Positions 1 through 9,717 of a stretch of DNA of 64,000 bases are shown here, piece by piece. Both the position numbers and the translations under genes were made by a program. This DNA comes from Acidisarcina polymorpha. Lineage in GTDB: Bacteria; Acidobacteriota; Terriglobia; Terriglobales; Acidobacteriaceae. Numbering within the stretch: position 1 is the stretch's first letter; each line of letters begins with the position of its first letter. The notes below the pieces were generated by a model. That model did no database searches. It was not told the DNA's origin and saw nothing but the letters and a program-made list of their open reading frames with translations. The DNA lies in the NCBI RefSeq assembly GCF_003330725.1, contig NZ_CP030840.1, positions 6,504,116 through 6,568,115 on the forward strand, read 5' to 3'.

Positions 1-111
1 ATACAGCGAGCCTGCCGGTGGAGTCGGACAGACCGGGCAGAGGGTTTGCGGGGTTTCAGCGGAGATATGAGAGTGGCAACGGGAACATTCTAAATAGGCG
101 ATCGATGTCAT
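1..111 (-). CDS. thrC: Threonine synthase, N-terminal fragment (cut by window edge)
   Basis: Only the first 37 codons lie in the window. They read MTSIAYLECSRCHSHISAET and continue with a second Cys pair (CPVCP) before GSLY. This CxxC...CxxC ribbon followed by a GSLY-type start is the N-terminal pattern I know from bacterial threonine synthases, which convert O-phosphohomoserine to threonine with PLP. The PLP domain is outside the window, so the call rests on the N-terminus alone. ATG at 111-109 has no good ribosome site just upstream. A TATAAA-like element lies on the minus strand at 159-154. The gene diverges from the symporter at 300. Confidence 0.7.
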   Translation of the reverse strand, partial: MTSIAYLECSRCHSHISAETPQTLCPVCPTPPAGSLY

Positions 112-299
112 AGGGGGAAGAGAGGCCACCGTAACGACGCAAAGGCGCTCTCCTTTATAGTAAGGGATGTAGCGGAGTCTTACCTGCTGCTTGGCGCATA
201 AGCGGATGACGATCAAGAAGACAATGGGGAGAAAGTAGGGTTGCCTGACTTGGCTGATCGCTCTCAATCGCCAATCATGCCTTCGAGGCTGCCCGCCTG

Positions 300-1649
300 G
301 TGACGATCAGGGTTGTCGTTGAGCTCCTGCGTATCGCTGCCCTCACCTTCGCAGCCGGATACGCCATCCGCCGCCGCAACATGACAATCTGGATCCTCTG
401 GTCTATGTTTGCCGGCATCGAACTTGGGCTGGATGCACCATCGTTCGCGCTCCAGCTTCACGTCTTCAGCGACATCTTTCTGCGGCTGATCAAAGCCATC
501 GTCGCGCCATTGATTCTCGGTACGCTTATCTCCGGGATCGGCTCACATGGCAGCCTCAAAGAAGTGGGCCGGCTCGGCATCAAGTCGTTGATCTACTTTG
601 AAGTCCTCACTACGATTGCGCTGCTGGTCGGACTGGCCGCCATCAACATCAGCCGCGCTGGCGTTGGTCTGCAAGTGCCTGCCTCGGCGAACAACAAGAA
701 CGCTGGACTGGCGCTCCCCGTGCAGCAGACTTCTCCGCAATCTATACCTAAGTGGGACCAGTTCCTGCTCCATGTTTTTCCAGAGAATATCGCCAAGTCG
801 ATCGCAGAGAACGAAATCCTGCAGGTGGTTGTCTTTGCCGTTCTCTTCGGACTGGCTTTGACTCGCCTGCCGGATGAGAGCCGGTTGCCGATGCTGACCG
901 TGGCGCAGTCGTTCACTAAGGCGATGTTCCAGTTCACCAACCTGGTCATGTTCGTGTCGCCGCTAGCGGTTGGTGCCGCGCTCGCCTACACCATCGCCCA
1001 CTCTGGATCGGGCGCAATCCTCGGGCTTGCCAAACTTGTCGCAACGCTCTACGGCGCTCTCGTCGCTTTCATTCTGGTGGGGATGCTACCTGCAGCGCTG
1101 ATCGCGCGAGTGCCCATCCGCCGCTTTCTCGCTGCAGTGGCCGAGCCCGCCTTTCTCGCCTTTTCAACCTCGACCTCCGAAGCAGCGCTCCCGATTGCCA
1201 TGGAGAACATGGAAGCTCTCGGAGTTCCCGAAAACATCGTCGCCTTCGTCATCCCCACCGGCTATAGTTTCAACCTCGACGGCACGGCGATCTATCTCGC
1301 GCTGGCCTCGGTTTTCGTGGCCCAGGCCGGGGGCATTCATCTTGGATGGAAAACGCAGCTGGTGATGCTGGCAACCTTGGTGCTCACCAGCAAAGGCGTC
1401 GCCGGAGTGCCTCGAGCCAGTCTCGTTGTACTGATGGCAACGGCCGCGAGCTTTCGCCTTCCGGTCGAACCGATCGTGCTCATCCTGGGAGTCGACGCCT
1501 TAATGGACATGGGCCGGACAGCCATCAACGTGACTGGGAATTGCCTAGCAAGCGTGGTGGTGGCAAGGTGGGAGGGCAAATTCGCTCCGTCCAGCACTCG
1601 GTCGGCCTTAACAGATGTAAACCCTCCGCAGGAATGTCATCCTGAGTGA
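300..1649 (+). CDS. Dicarboxylate/amino acid:cation symporter (DAACS family)
   Basis: This is an inner-membrane secondary transporter of the GltP/DctA type, taking up dicarboxylates or acidic amino acids with protons or sodium. The protein has 449 residues with many hydrophobic segments. It shows the serine-rich reentrant-loop motif STSTSEAALP near residue 290 and the family signature GYSFNLDGTAIY near residue 320. The GTG at 300 gives an extra N-terminal hydrophobic stretch; an ATG at 381 would give the core family length, and neither has a clear ribosome site. The last codons (ECHPE) and the stop lie inside repeat copy A, so the original C-terminus may have been replaced when the repeat arrived. 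Substrate cannot be read from sequence. Confidence 0.85.
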   Translation: MTIRVVVELLRIAALTFAAGYAIRRRNMTIWILWSMFAGIELGLDAPSFALQLHVFSDIFLRLIKAIVAPLILGTLISGIGSHGSLKEVGRLGIKSLIYFEVLTTIALLVGLAAINISRAGVGLQVPASANNKNAGLALPVQQTSPQSIPKWDQFLLHVFPENIAKSIAENEILQVVVFAVLFGLALTRLPDESRLPMLTVAQSFTKAMFQFTNLVMFVSPLAVGAALAYTIAHSGSGAILGLAKLVATLYGALVAFILVGMLPAALIARVPIRRFLAAVAEPAFLAFSTSTSEAALPIAMENMEALGVPENIVAFVIPTGYSFNLDGTAIYLALASVFVAQAGGIHLGWKTQLVMLATLVLTSKGVAGVPRASLVVLMATAASFRLPVEPIVLILGVDALMDMGRTAINVTGNCLASVVVARWEGKFAPSSTRSALTDVNPPQECHPE

Positions 1650-1690
1650 AGCGAAGGATCTGCGGTTTGCGTAAATCGCGCCGCAGGCGC
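1635..1690 (+). repeat. Interspersed repeat, copy A, with trailing hairpin
   Basis: The core contains TCATCCTGAG then GAAGCGAAGGATC then CTGCGGTTTG. It is followed after a short A/T stretch by a perfect small hairpin, GCGCC-gca-GGCGC (1678-1690). The same core recurs at 2189 on this strand and inverted at 2010-2044. This copy supplies the final codons and stop of the symporter gene. I recognise the core as a common intergenic repeat of soil acidobacteria; that is recollection, not a search. Confidence 0.85.
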
Positions 1691-1710
1691 ATCCTTCATC
1701 TCACTCCCCA

Positions 1711-2040
1711 ATGCCAAGAAGCTATTTCACTTACATGGTGGCCAGCCGCTCCCACACCCTCTACGTCGGAGTCACCAGCAATATGGAACAACGCATCTGG
1801 CAACACAGGAACAAGGAATACGAAGGCGTCTCGGCAAGGTACAACTGCAATCGCCTGGTCTGCTTTGAGCAGTACAGCAACGCGGGGACGGCCATTGCTC
1901 GCGAGAAGGAACTGAAGGGCTGGCGTAGGGCAAGGAAGATCGAGCTAATTGCAATATCCAACCCAACGTGGGTGGATCTTAGCGAAGGTTGGGGTCAGCC
2001 AATAAATTCAACCGCAGCTCCTTCGCTTGGCTCAGGATGA
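1711..2040 (+). CDS. GIY-YIG nuclease-domain protein (UPF0213-like)
   Basis: This is a 109-residue single-domain protein of the small GIY-YIG endonuclease superfamily. The hallmark tyrosine pair is visible as YMVAS (for GIY) and LYVGVT (for YIG). The conserved Arg and His follow in EQRIWQH, then ARYNCNRLV, the glutamate-bearing region AIAREKELKGW, and NPTWVDLSEGWGQPI, the usual end of the family. The remaining residues (NSTAAPSLGSG) and the stop codon are encoded by the inverted repeat copy B, so the gene now terminates inside a repeat. Members of this family are free-standing and their cellular role is not settled. The close packing with three copies of one repeat suggests, but does not prove, a role in repeat spread. 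The ATG follows repeat A by about 20 bases, with no strong ribosome site. Confidence 0.85.
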   Translation: MPRSYFTYMVASRSHTLYVGVTSNMEQRIWQHRNKEYEGVSARYNCNRLVCFEQYSNAGTAIAREKELKGWRRARKIELIAISNPTWVDLSEGWGQPINSTAAPSLGSG

Positions 2041-2044
2041 CATT
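2010..2044 (-). repeat. Interspersed repeat, copy B (inverted)
   Basis: Read on the minus strand this gives TCATCCTGAG, CAAGCGAAGGAGC and CTGCGGTT, differing from copies A and C at a few positions. It overlaps the last ten codons of the GIY-YIG gene. Together with copy A it places the nuclease gene between inverted copies. Copy B lacks the GC hairpin that follows copies A and C. Confidence 0.85.
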
Positions 2045-2354
2045 TGTTGTGTTGATTTGCAGAATCGTGTTGTGTCTATTCGCGGAATTATGTCGTATTG
2101 ATCGTGGAGTCGGCTGACTTTCATACCCGCTTCGCGACAGGGAAACTAGAATGATATCTCTTCTAAAAGATAAGCCCGTAAACAATACTGTCATCCTGAG
2201 CGAAGCGAAGGATCTGCGGTTTGTCTAAAAATCCGGCCGAAGGCCAACATTATAAAGTACCTCCGAACTTTCAACCACAGGGACACGTTAAGCAGAAACT
2301 CCCCAAGTTTGAGCGAACTCATTCTTAGCGCCTTCACGCGGTCCCGGGGGTTCA
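2041..2354. other. Gene-free spacer with repeat copy C
   Basis: This stretch between the GIY-YIG gene and pgi holds no convincing gene. It starts with two loosely similar T/G-rich segments (TGTTGTGTTGATTTG and TGTTGTGTCTATTCG) and contains repeat copy C. A 71-codon minus-strand frame across it is mostly the translation of the repeats and is not counted as a gene. Confidence 0.6.
2189..2245 (+). repeat. Interspersed repeat, copy C, with trailing hairpin
   Basis: The core is almost identical to copy A (TCATCCTGAG, GAAGCGAAGGATC, CTGCGGTTTG). As in copy A it is followed by A-rich bases and a short perfect hairpin, GGCC-gaa-GGCC (2235-2245). The hairpin stem sequence differs between A and C while its position is kept, which argues that the hairpin is part of the element. 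Confidence 0.85.
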
Positions 2355-3974
2355 CTACTTCAACTTCCGGTACCGCTCAATCAACGCCGTAGTCGAACTA
2401 TCATGCTTCAGTGGAGCCTTCGCATCTTCGATCTCGCCAAGGATCCTCTGCGCCAGGACCTTGCCTAATTCCACACCCCATTGATCGAAGGAATCGATCT
2501 GCCAGATCGCGCCCTGAGTAAAGACGGAATGCTCATACAAAGCAACCAGCTTGCCCAGCGTCTTCGGATCAAGTTCTTCCGCGAGGATCGTGTTCGATGG
2601 GCGGTTGCCTTCGAAGACCCGGTGCGGTACCAGCCAGTCGGGCGTTCCCTCGGCCTTGACCTGCTCGGGAGTTTTCCCAAAGGCAAGCGCCTCGGTTTGC
2701 GCAAAAACATTCGCCAGCAGGATGTCGTGATGGCGGCCGAGCGGCGTGATCGCCTTCACGAACGCGATAAAGTCGGCAGGGATGAGCCGCGTTCCCTGGT
2801 GAATGAGCTGGTAAAAGGAGTGCTGCCCATTGGTGCCCGGCTCACCCCAGTAGATCGGACCGGTATCGTAGTTGACGTGTTCCCCAGCTAAGGTGACATG
2901 CTTGCCGTTGCTCTCCATCGTCAGCTGCTGCAGGTAGGCGGGAAAGCGCTTGAGGTAGTTCTCGTAAGGAAGGATCGCTACCGTCTGCGCACCGAAAAAG
3001 TCGTTGTACCAGACAGCGAGCAGGCCAAGCAGGACAGGCAGGTTCTTCTCGAACGGAGCAGTGCGGAAATGCTCGTCGATTTCGTGGAAGCCAGCCAGCA
3101 GCGCACGGAAATTCTCCGGCCCGATGGCGAGCATCGTCGACAGACCGATCGCCGAATCCATCGAATACCGGCCGCCGACCCAGTCCCAGAAGCCGAACAT
3201 GTTCGCCGTATCGATGCCGAAGGCCTTGACCTTTTCGCTGTTGGTCGAAACCGCAACGAAGTGCTTGGCGATCGCGGACTCATCACCTCCAAGACCCTTG
3301 AGCGCCCACTCGCGCGCCGAGTTGGCGTTGGTCATGGTCTCGAGCGTGGTGAAGGTCTTCGACGAGATGATGAAGAGCGTTTCGTCAGGATTGAGGTCGA
3401 CGGTGGCTTCAACAAAATCCGCGCCATCGACGTTCGAGACAAAGCGGAAGATCTTCGCACGGTCGCTGTAATGTTTAAGCGCCTCGTAGGCCATAACCGG
3501 GCCGAGATCAGAGCCGCCGATACCGATGTTGATGATGTTCTTGATCGGCTTGCCGGTGTGCCCCTTCCATTCTCCACTGCGAACGCGATCGCTGAAGGCA
3601 GCCATCTTGTCGAGAACTTCATGGACCGCGGGAACCACATCCTCGCCATCGACTAAAATCTTCTCGTCTTTGGGCGCGCGCAGCGCTACGTGCAGAACTG
3701 CCCGCTTCTCGGTGATGTTGATTTTTTCGCCGGCGAACATGGCGTCCCGGCGCGCCTTGACCCCCGACTCCTCCGCCAACTGCAGCAGCAGCTTCACCGT
3801 CTCATCGGTAATCCGGTTCTTCGAGTAGTCGAGGAAGATTCCAGCAGCCTCAACCGAAAACTTCTCCGCCCGCTGCGGATCTTTATCAAACAATTCGCGA
3901 AGGTGGATCGGTGCGATCTGCTTGTGGTGGTCGCTTAAGGCCTTCCAGGCCGAAAGTTCGTTCAAGGCTGCCAT
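2355..3974 (-). CDS. pgi: Glucose-6-phosphate isomerase
   Basis: This cytoplasmic enzyme interconverts glucose 6-phosphate and fructose 6-phosphate in glycolysis and gluconeogenesis. At 539 residues it has the usual length of the long (E. coli-type) family. Visible signatures are GIGGSDLGP near residue 155, [10 protein letters not shown] (sugar-phosphate binding), GGRYS, and [18 protein letters not shown] near residue 380. The ATG at 3974 has a ribosome site GAGGAG about 9 bases upstream. It lies downstream of thiC on the same strand, separated by about 200 bases that are mostly tandem repeat (4012-4160), so co-transcription is uncertain. Confidence 0.97.
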   Translation of the reverse strand: MAALNELSAWKALSDHHKQIAPIHLRELFDKDPQRAEKFSVEAAGIFLDYSKNRITDETVKLLLQLAEESGVKARRDAMFAGEKINITEKRAVLHVALRAPKDEKILVDGEDVVPAVHEVLDKMAAFSDRVRSGEWKGHTGKPIKNIINIGIGGSDLGPVMAYEALKHYSDRAKIFRFVSNVDGADFVEATVDLNPDETLFIISSKTFTTLETMTNANSAREWALKGLGGDESAIAKHFVAVSTNSEKVKAFGIDTANMFGFWDWVGGRYSMDSAIGLSTMLAIGPENFRALLAGFHEIDEHFRTAPFEKNLPVLLGLLAVWYNDFFGAQTVAILPYENYLKRFPAYLQQLTMESNGKHVTLAGEHVNYDTGPIYWGEPGTNGQHSFYQLIHQGTRLIPADFIAFVKAITPLGRHHDILLANVFAQTEALAFGKTPEQVKAEGTPDWLVPHRVFEGNRPSNTILAEELDPKTLGKLVALYEHSVFTQGAIWQIDSFDQWGVELGKVLAQRILGEIEDAKAPLKHDSSTTALIERYRKLK

Positions 3975-4011
3975 CTCATATTCTCCTCGGTATAAAGCAC
4001 CAATCGCTTCA

Positions 4012-4160
4012 TAGCTGACCGCACCTTAGCTGACTTGCTTCGTAGCTGACCGCGCTTTAGCTGACTTGCTTTTTAGCTAACCGCTCTTTAGCTGACTTGC
4101 TTTTTAGCTAGCCGCTCTCTAGCTAACTTAGCTCTTTAGCTAGCTGCGCTTCAGCTAACT
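4012..4160. repeat. Degenerate tandem repeat, about 31-bp period, between thiC and pgi
   Basis: Two half-units alternate on the plus strand: about 15 bp of TAGCTGACCGCGCTT type and about 16 bp of TAGCTGACTTGCTTTT type. Together they make a 31-bp period repeated about four and a half times, with decay toward the thiC end. Every half-unit carries the palindrome AGCT. It fills nearly the whole spacer between thiC and pgi and contains no open frame of note. Confidence 0.9.
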
Positions 4161-4170
4161 CCCTGACCCG

Positions 4171-5793
<1,623 letters not shown>

Positions 5794-5919
5794 TCAGGCG
5801 AAAGTGACCGTGCTCAGATGGAAGCATGTCCTCGGCCGGGCTGATTATTGTGCCGGGACGGAAACAACGACGTCGAAAGAGAACCCAAACAGCGCCCGCT
5901 GCGCTTACAATGGACTGGT

Positions 5920-6393
5920 ATGAAGTCCGGAAAACAGGCTCTCCGCATCACCATCGCTGTTGTAGTCATCGTGGGCACAATCGGCTATCTCGCGCTTAGC
6001 GGAGTCAAGGCTAATAAAAGCTACTACGTCACCATTTCGGAGCTCCACGGGATGGGAGGCGACGCCTACACCCGCCATCTGCGGGTCGCCGGCAACGTTG
6101 CCCCCGGCAGCATCGAACATTCCGGCACGACTGCCCAGTTCGTTCTCGTCGAGAACAACAACCGCCTTAAGGTCGACTACAAAGGGACTGAGCCGCCGCC
6201 TGACACCTTTAAAGACAACGCCCAGGCGCTCGCCATCGGCACCTACGGCCGCGACGGCGTCTTCCACGCCACGGCGCTTCAAGCGAAATGCGCCTCGAAA
6301 TATGCGCCCAAGCCAGGCGAGACTCCAGGCATGTCGCCCGCTCCCGCTGCAGCGAAGACGGCGTCTTTAGGGGCCGCTCCGCTCAGTCGCTGA
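5920..6393 (+). CDS. ccmE: Cytochrome c maturation protein CcmE, CXXXY variant
   Basis: CcmE is a membrane-anchored periplasmic haem chaperone that binds haem covalently and hands it to apocytochrome c. The protein starts with a short basic segment and one membrane helix (about residues 8-28), followed by an OB-fold beta domain. The usual haem-binding HxxxY is replaced by CASKY (codons TGC GCC TCG AAA TAT), i.e. CxxxY. Such CcmE variants are known from archaea and some sulfate-reducing bacteria. Start ATG 5920 was chosen because the helix follows directly; the frame stays open back to 5848. The tail is Ala/Pro-rich. It is followed by ccmA. Confidence 0.85.
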   Translation: MKSGKQALRITIAVVVIVGTIGYLALSGVKANKSYYVTISELHGMGGDAYTRHLRVAGNVAPGSIEHSGTTAQFVLVENNNRLKVDYKGTEPPPDTFKDNAQALAIGTYGRDGVFHATALQAKCASKYAPKPGETPGMSPAPAAAKTASLGAAPLSR

Positions 6394-6463
6394 GGCGAAC
6401 AGTTTTCGCGAAAGGCGCTGCGTTCCACGATGGCCGCTCTGCCGACTCGCTATACTCCTTGAA

Positions 6464-7129
6464 GTGCCCGGCATCCAGCCCCAGATCGTTCAGCTAACCG
6501 GCGTCTCCCGTCTTTACGGAACCTTCGCCGCGCTCCGCCAAATCACGATCGGTTTTGATTCCGGTCGCTGCTCTCTACTTCTGGGTGAAAACGGCGCCGG
6601 CAAATCGACGCTGCTCCGCACCATCGCCGGCCTGCTTCGACCGACTTTTGGCGAAATCCTTGTCTTCGGAGCCGCTCCATCCGATGGCCGTGACCGGATC
6701 GGCTACATGAGCCACGCACCGATGCTCTACGACGAGCTCACCGGGCTTGAAAACCTGCGCTACTTCGCCAGCCTCTACCGCACCCGGCCTTGCCTCGAGC
6801 CCAAAGCAGCGATGCAGGCAACCGGCCTGGACCCGGCGCTCGCTCGGCCCATCAGCCAGTATTCGCAGGGCATGCGGCAACGCGCTTCGCTGGCCAGAGT
6901 CCTGCTGCCGCAGCCCGAGCTTCTGCTTCTCGATGAGCCCTTTTCGAATATGGACGCAGCCAGCGCCAGGCAGATGCTCGACCTGCTGAGCAACCTCCGC
7001 TCCCAGGGCAAGACCATCATCCTCACTACCCATCAGCGCGAACTGGCCGCACCCCTGGCCGACGAATTCATTACGATGCAGGCCGGAGCGGTGATCGCGG
7101 TCGAGCAAGCCGCCGGAGCGACCGTTTGA
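6464..7129 (+). CDS. ccmA: Cytochrome c maturation ABC transporter ATPase (CcmA-like)
   Basis: This 221-residue ABC ATPase has Walker A GENGAGKST, signature SQGMRQRASLAR, Walker B LLLLDEP and the H-loop TTHQ. With CcmB it forms the transporter whose ATP hydrolysis releases holo-CcmE from the CcmC complex. The identity rests on the neighbours ccmE and ccmB as much as on sequence, because CcmA resembles other small ABC ATPases. It starts with GTG at 6464. Its stop TGA (7127-7129) overlaps the TTG start of the ybaK-type gene. Confidence 0.85.
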   Translation: MPGIQPQIVQLTGVSRLYGTFAALRQITIGFDSGRCSLLLGENGAGKSTLLRTIAGLLRPTFGEILVFGAAPSDGRDRIGYMSHAPMLYDELTGLENLRYFASLYRTRPCLEPKAAMQATGLDPALARPISQYSQGMRQRASLARVLLPQPELLLLDEPFSNMDAASARQMLDLLSNLRSQGKTIILTTHQRELAAPLADEFITMQAGAVIAVEQAAGATV

Positions 7130-7623
7130 AACCTCCAGCCAAAACCAAGACCAATGCCGCCCGTTATCTTGATTCGCTCGGCATCGCCTACGAACTGCGC
7201 GAGTACGAACTTGGCGAGGAGGAGTTTTCCGCGGTTGCCGTCGCCCACAAGATTGGCATGCCGCCGGAACAGGTTTTTAAGACCCTGCTCTGCGCGACCC
7301 ACGAACGCGATCATCTCTTCGCCATCGTTCCCGGGAACGTCGAACTCGACTTCAAAAAGCTCGCCCAGGCAGCCTGCACGCGCAAGGCCGAAATGGCACC
7401 GATCAAAGATGTTCTTCCCCTGACCGGCTACGTCCGCGGCGGAGTGACGGTCTTTGGCGCGAAAAAGGCCTTCCCCGTAATCATCGACGAGACCCTCGAA
7501 CTCTTCGACCGAATCTCCGTCTCCGCCGGGGCCCGCGGGGTTCAACTGATCCTCGCGCCCACCGACTACCTCAGGGCCGCGGAGTCCTTGGGCTCGACCA
7601 AGCTCGCCGACCTCTCCAAATGA
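7126..7623 (+). CDS. ybaK: YbaK/EbsC-family Cys-tRNA(Pro) deacylase
   Basis: This 165-residue single-domain protein of the YbaK/prolyl-tRNA deacylase family removes cysteine wrongly loaded on tRNA-Pro. Family features seen are the early LGIAYELREY strand, the conserved Lys in QVFKTLL, and the glycine-rich GYVRGGVTVFG segment near residue 105. It begins with TTG overlapping the ccmA stop, and its own TGA overlaps the ATG of ccmB. It therefore sits translationally coupled between the two subunits of the Ccm ABC transporter, an odd place for a tRNA editing enzyme. Confidence 0.85.
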   Translation: MKPPAKTKTNAARYLDSLGIAYELREYELGEEEFSAVAVAHKIGMPPEQVFKTLLCATHERDHLFAIVPGNVELDFKKLAQAACTRKAEMAPIKDVLPLTGYVRGGVTVFGAKKAFPVIIDETLELFDRISVSAGARGVQLILAPTDYLRAAESLGSTKLADLSK

Positions 7624-8291
7624 ACCGCCCCTACGTTCTCACCCACCTCATCCGCGATCTCCGCATCGAGTGGCGCTCGAAAGACGCGATCAACTCGATG
7701 CTCTTCTTCGCATTGATCATCGTTGTGCTGTTCTCGCTGGCCTTCGACCCGACTCGAGAAGTCTCCCGCCAGATCGCCGGCGGCATCCTCTCGGTCGCCA
7801 CCATGTTCGCCTCGGTCACCGCCCTTAACCAGACCTGGGCCCGCGAAATTCGCAACAACGTCCTCGATGCCCAACGCATGGCCCCGGCTCCCGCCTCGGC
7901 GCTCTTCCTGGCGAAAGTCCTGGTGAACTTCTTTTTTGTCACCATCGTTCAGCTGGTGCTCGCGCCCTTGTTCATCATCTTCTACAACCTGCGCTCGGTC
8001 GGCCCCGCATGGCCGCTGCTCCTGGTGCTGCCGCTCGGCACCTGGGCGCTGCTCGTGAACGGGACATTCTTTGCCGCACTTTCGATCCGCACCCGCAATC
8101 GCGAACTGCTGCTTCCGCTCATTCTCTTCCCCATCTACATTCCGGCGCTGCTCGCCATGGTGCTGGCCACCACCGGCATCCTCACTGGAGAAGCTGACCC
8201 CACGCTCTGGATCAAGTTCCTCGCCGGCTACGACGTGATCTTTACGACCGTCGGACTGCTGCTGTTTGAAACCGTGATTCAGGCGGAGTAG
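7620..8291 (+). CDS. ccmB: Haem exporter / cytochrome c maturation permease CcmB
   Basis: This is a 223-residue inner-membrane protein with about six hydrophobic helices. It carries the family pattern LIRDLRIEWRSKDAI at the N-terminus, ILSVATMFASV, and LDAQRMAPAP in the first large loop. It is the membrane partner of the CcmA ATPase. The ATG overlaps the preceding stop (ATGA), consistent with one ccmE-ccmA-ybaK-ccmB transcript. No ccmC, ccmF, ccmG or ccmH is found in the window. Confidence 0.9.
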   Translation: MNRPYVLTHLIRDLRIEWRSKDAINSMLFFALIIVVLFSLAFDPTREVSRQIAGGILSVATMFASVTALNQTWAREIRNNVLDAQRMAPAPASALFLAKVLVNFFFVTIVQLVLAPLFIIFYNLRSVGPAWPLLLVLPLGTWALLVNGTFFAALSIRTRNRELLLPLILFPIYIPALLAMVLATTGILTGEADPTLWIKFLAGYDVIFTTVGLLLFETVIQAE

Positions 8292-8467
8292 CGACCGAGA
8301 CGGAGGACGATCCGGGCACGGGCCTCCATGGAGTTCTCTCTAGCCGCGGAGGACAGCCTATGCGGCGGAATCACGGAGCCCAACCCCTTTCAGAGTGCCG
8401 CCCACCAGTTCTATACTTGAGGCAGAAAGTTCCCTGACGGCAATTCTGCCCGGAGGGAGGCTTGACC

Positions 8468-8794
8468 GTGTTCCGCGAACTCGCCAAAGCCGTCGCCCTG
8501 ATCCTCAGTATTGTGTCGATCTATGCCTTGCTTGGCAGCGCCTTCTTCGTTCCAGGAAGCCCTTGGCAGTATAGGCTGGCAGGAGCGGTCGAAACCCTGG
8601 CCATGTGCGCCTGTGTCTGCTTCGCGAGTGGACTGCTTTTCAGTATCAGCGAGCGATCGGAACCCCCGGTGACGCGAACTCTGCCGGTCCAGCTCTTTTA
8701 TTGGGCCTTGGCTGGAACGGTGCTGATGTTCCTGCTCTCCCGTTATCTTGAGGTCTACTACATTCCGTTGATCTGGAAGAACCAGCCATACTAA
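8468..8794 (+). CDS. Small membrane protein of unknown function
   Basis: This is an unrecognised 108-residue protein with three likely membrane helices (about residues 7-27, 37-58 and 75-95). A GGAGG sits seven bases before GTG 8468; TTG at 8462 is a less likely alternative. It lies about 175 bases after ccmB on the same strand and before rpe. It may belong to the haem-export locus, but nothing in its sequence shows that. Confidence 0.65.
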   Translation: MFRELAKAVALILSIVSIYALLGSAFFVPGSPWQYRLAGAVETLAMCACVCFASGLLFSISERSEPPVTRTLPVQLFYWALAGTVLMFLLSRYLEVYYIPLIWKNQPY

Positions 8795-8926
8795 GGCAAC
8801 GTGACGCATCGGTGACGCGCCAGGAAATTATTGCGACACGAACCGGGTCGAATCGGGAGACCCGCCATCCTCTGCTCCCGATTTCTCGCGGCATCCAACT
8901 GATAAACTTCCCCCAGGAGTCACGCC

Positions 8927-9637
8927 ATGGTTGAAGTCCTTCCCTCCATTCTTTCTGCTGACTTTGCCCATCTCGCCGATGAGGTCGCCGCTGCCGAACG
9001 GGGTGGCGCCAAGATCATTCATGTAGACGTGATGGACGGCCATTTCGTGCCCAACATTACGCTTGGCCCTCCGGTCGTGAAATCGCTTCGCAAGGCCACC
9101 AAACTCACCCTGGATTGCCACTTGATGATCGAGAATCCGGATCAATTTATTCCCGACTTTGCCGAGGCCGGGGCCAATTGGGTGAGCGTGCATTACGAGG
9201 CGTGCCGGCACCTGCATCGCACCCTCGAGCACATCCGCGAGCATGGCATGGAGCCGGCGGTCGTCATCAACCCCGCGACCCGCGTCAACTTCCTCATCGA
9301 CGTGCTTCCCATGGTTCACCATGTGCTGGTCATGAGCGTGAATCCAGGCTTCGGCGGACAGAAGTTTATTCCTTTCGCCTTGGACAAAATCCGGCGGCTG
9401 AAGGAGCTTCGCGAAGAATACCGGCTGAACTTCCATATCGAGGTCGATGGCGGTGTCGATCACGAAACCATCGCCTCGGTCGTCGAAGCCGGGGCCGACC
9501 TGCTGGTGGCGGGAAATGCGGTTTACGGTAAAGGCGATGGCGAAACCGGCACCCGCGAGCTCACCCTGGCAGCACTGACTGCGGCCGGACAAGCCCGCGA
9601 GGCGAAGAAGCCTGAAGCTGTTGGCAAAGCCAGCTAG
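8927..9637 (+). CDS. rpe: Ribulose-phosphate 3-epimerase
   Basis: This TIM-barrel enzyme of the pentose phosphate pathway interconverts ribulose 5-phosphate and xylulose 5-phosphate. The 236-residue protein starts VLPSILSADFAHL and has the metal/catalytic motifs HVDVMDGHFVPNITLGP (near residue 34), DCHLMIENP, MSVNPGFGGQ and VDGGVDHET. The C-terminus continues past the usual end by about ten Ala/Lys-rich residues. ATG 8927 follows CCCCAGGAGTCACGCC, giving a good ribosome site (AGGAG). Confidence 0.97.
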   Translation: MVEVLPSILSADFAHLADEVAAAERGGAKIIHVDVMDGHFVPNITLGPPVVKSLRKATKLTLDCHLMIENPDQFIPDFAEAGANWVSVHYEACRHLHRTLEHIREHGMEPAVVINPATRVNFLIDVLPMVHHVLVMSVNPGFGGQKFIPFALDKIRRLKELREEYRLNFHIEVDGGVDHETIASVVEAGADLLVAGNAVYGKGDGETGTRELTLAALTAAGQAREAKKPEAVGKAS

Positions 9638-9717
9638 CAGCACAGCAATTTGAGGCAGGAGCATAGCAAACCGCGGGCTCCATGCAATAGACTGAAGTGT
9701 AGTTGTTTTGAGGTGTT

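Noticed and set aside
1979-2194. 71-residue minus-strand frame across repeat copy B
   Set aside because: Its text (e.g. VILSQAKELRL) is the translation of the interspersed repeat, a well-known source of false genes.
4012-4160. CRISPR array
   Set aside because: The periodic unit has no unique spacers; the whole period repeats, so it is a tandem repeat.
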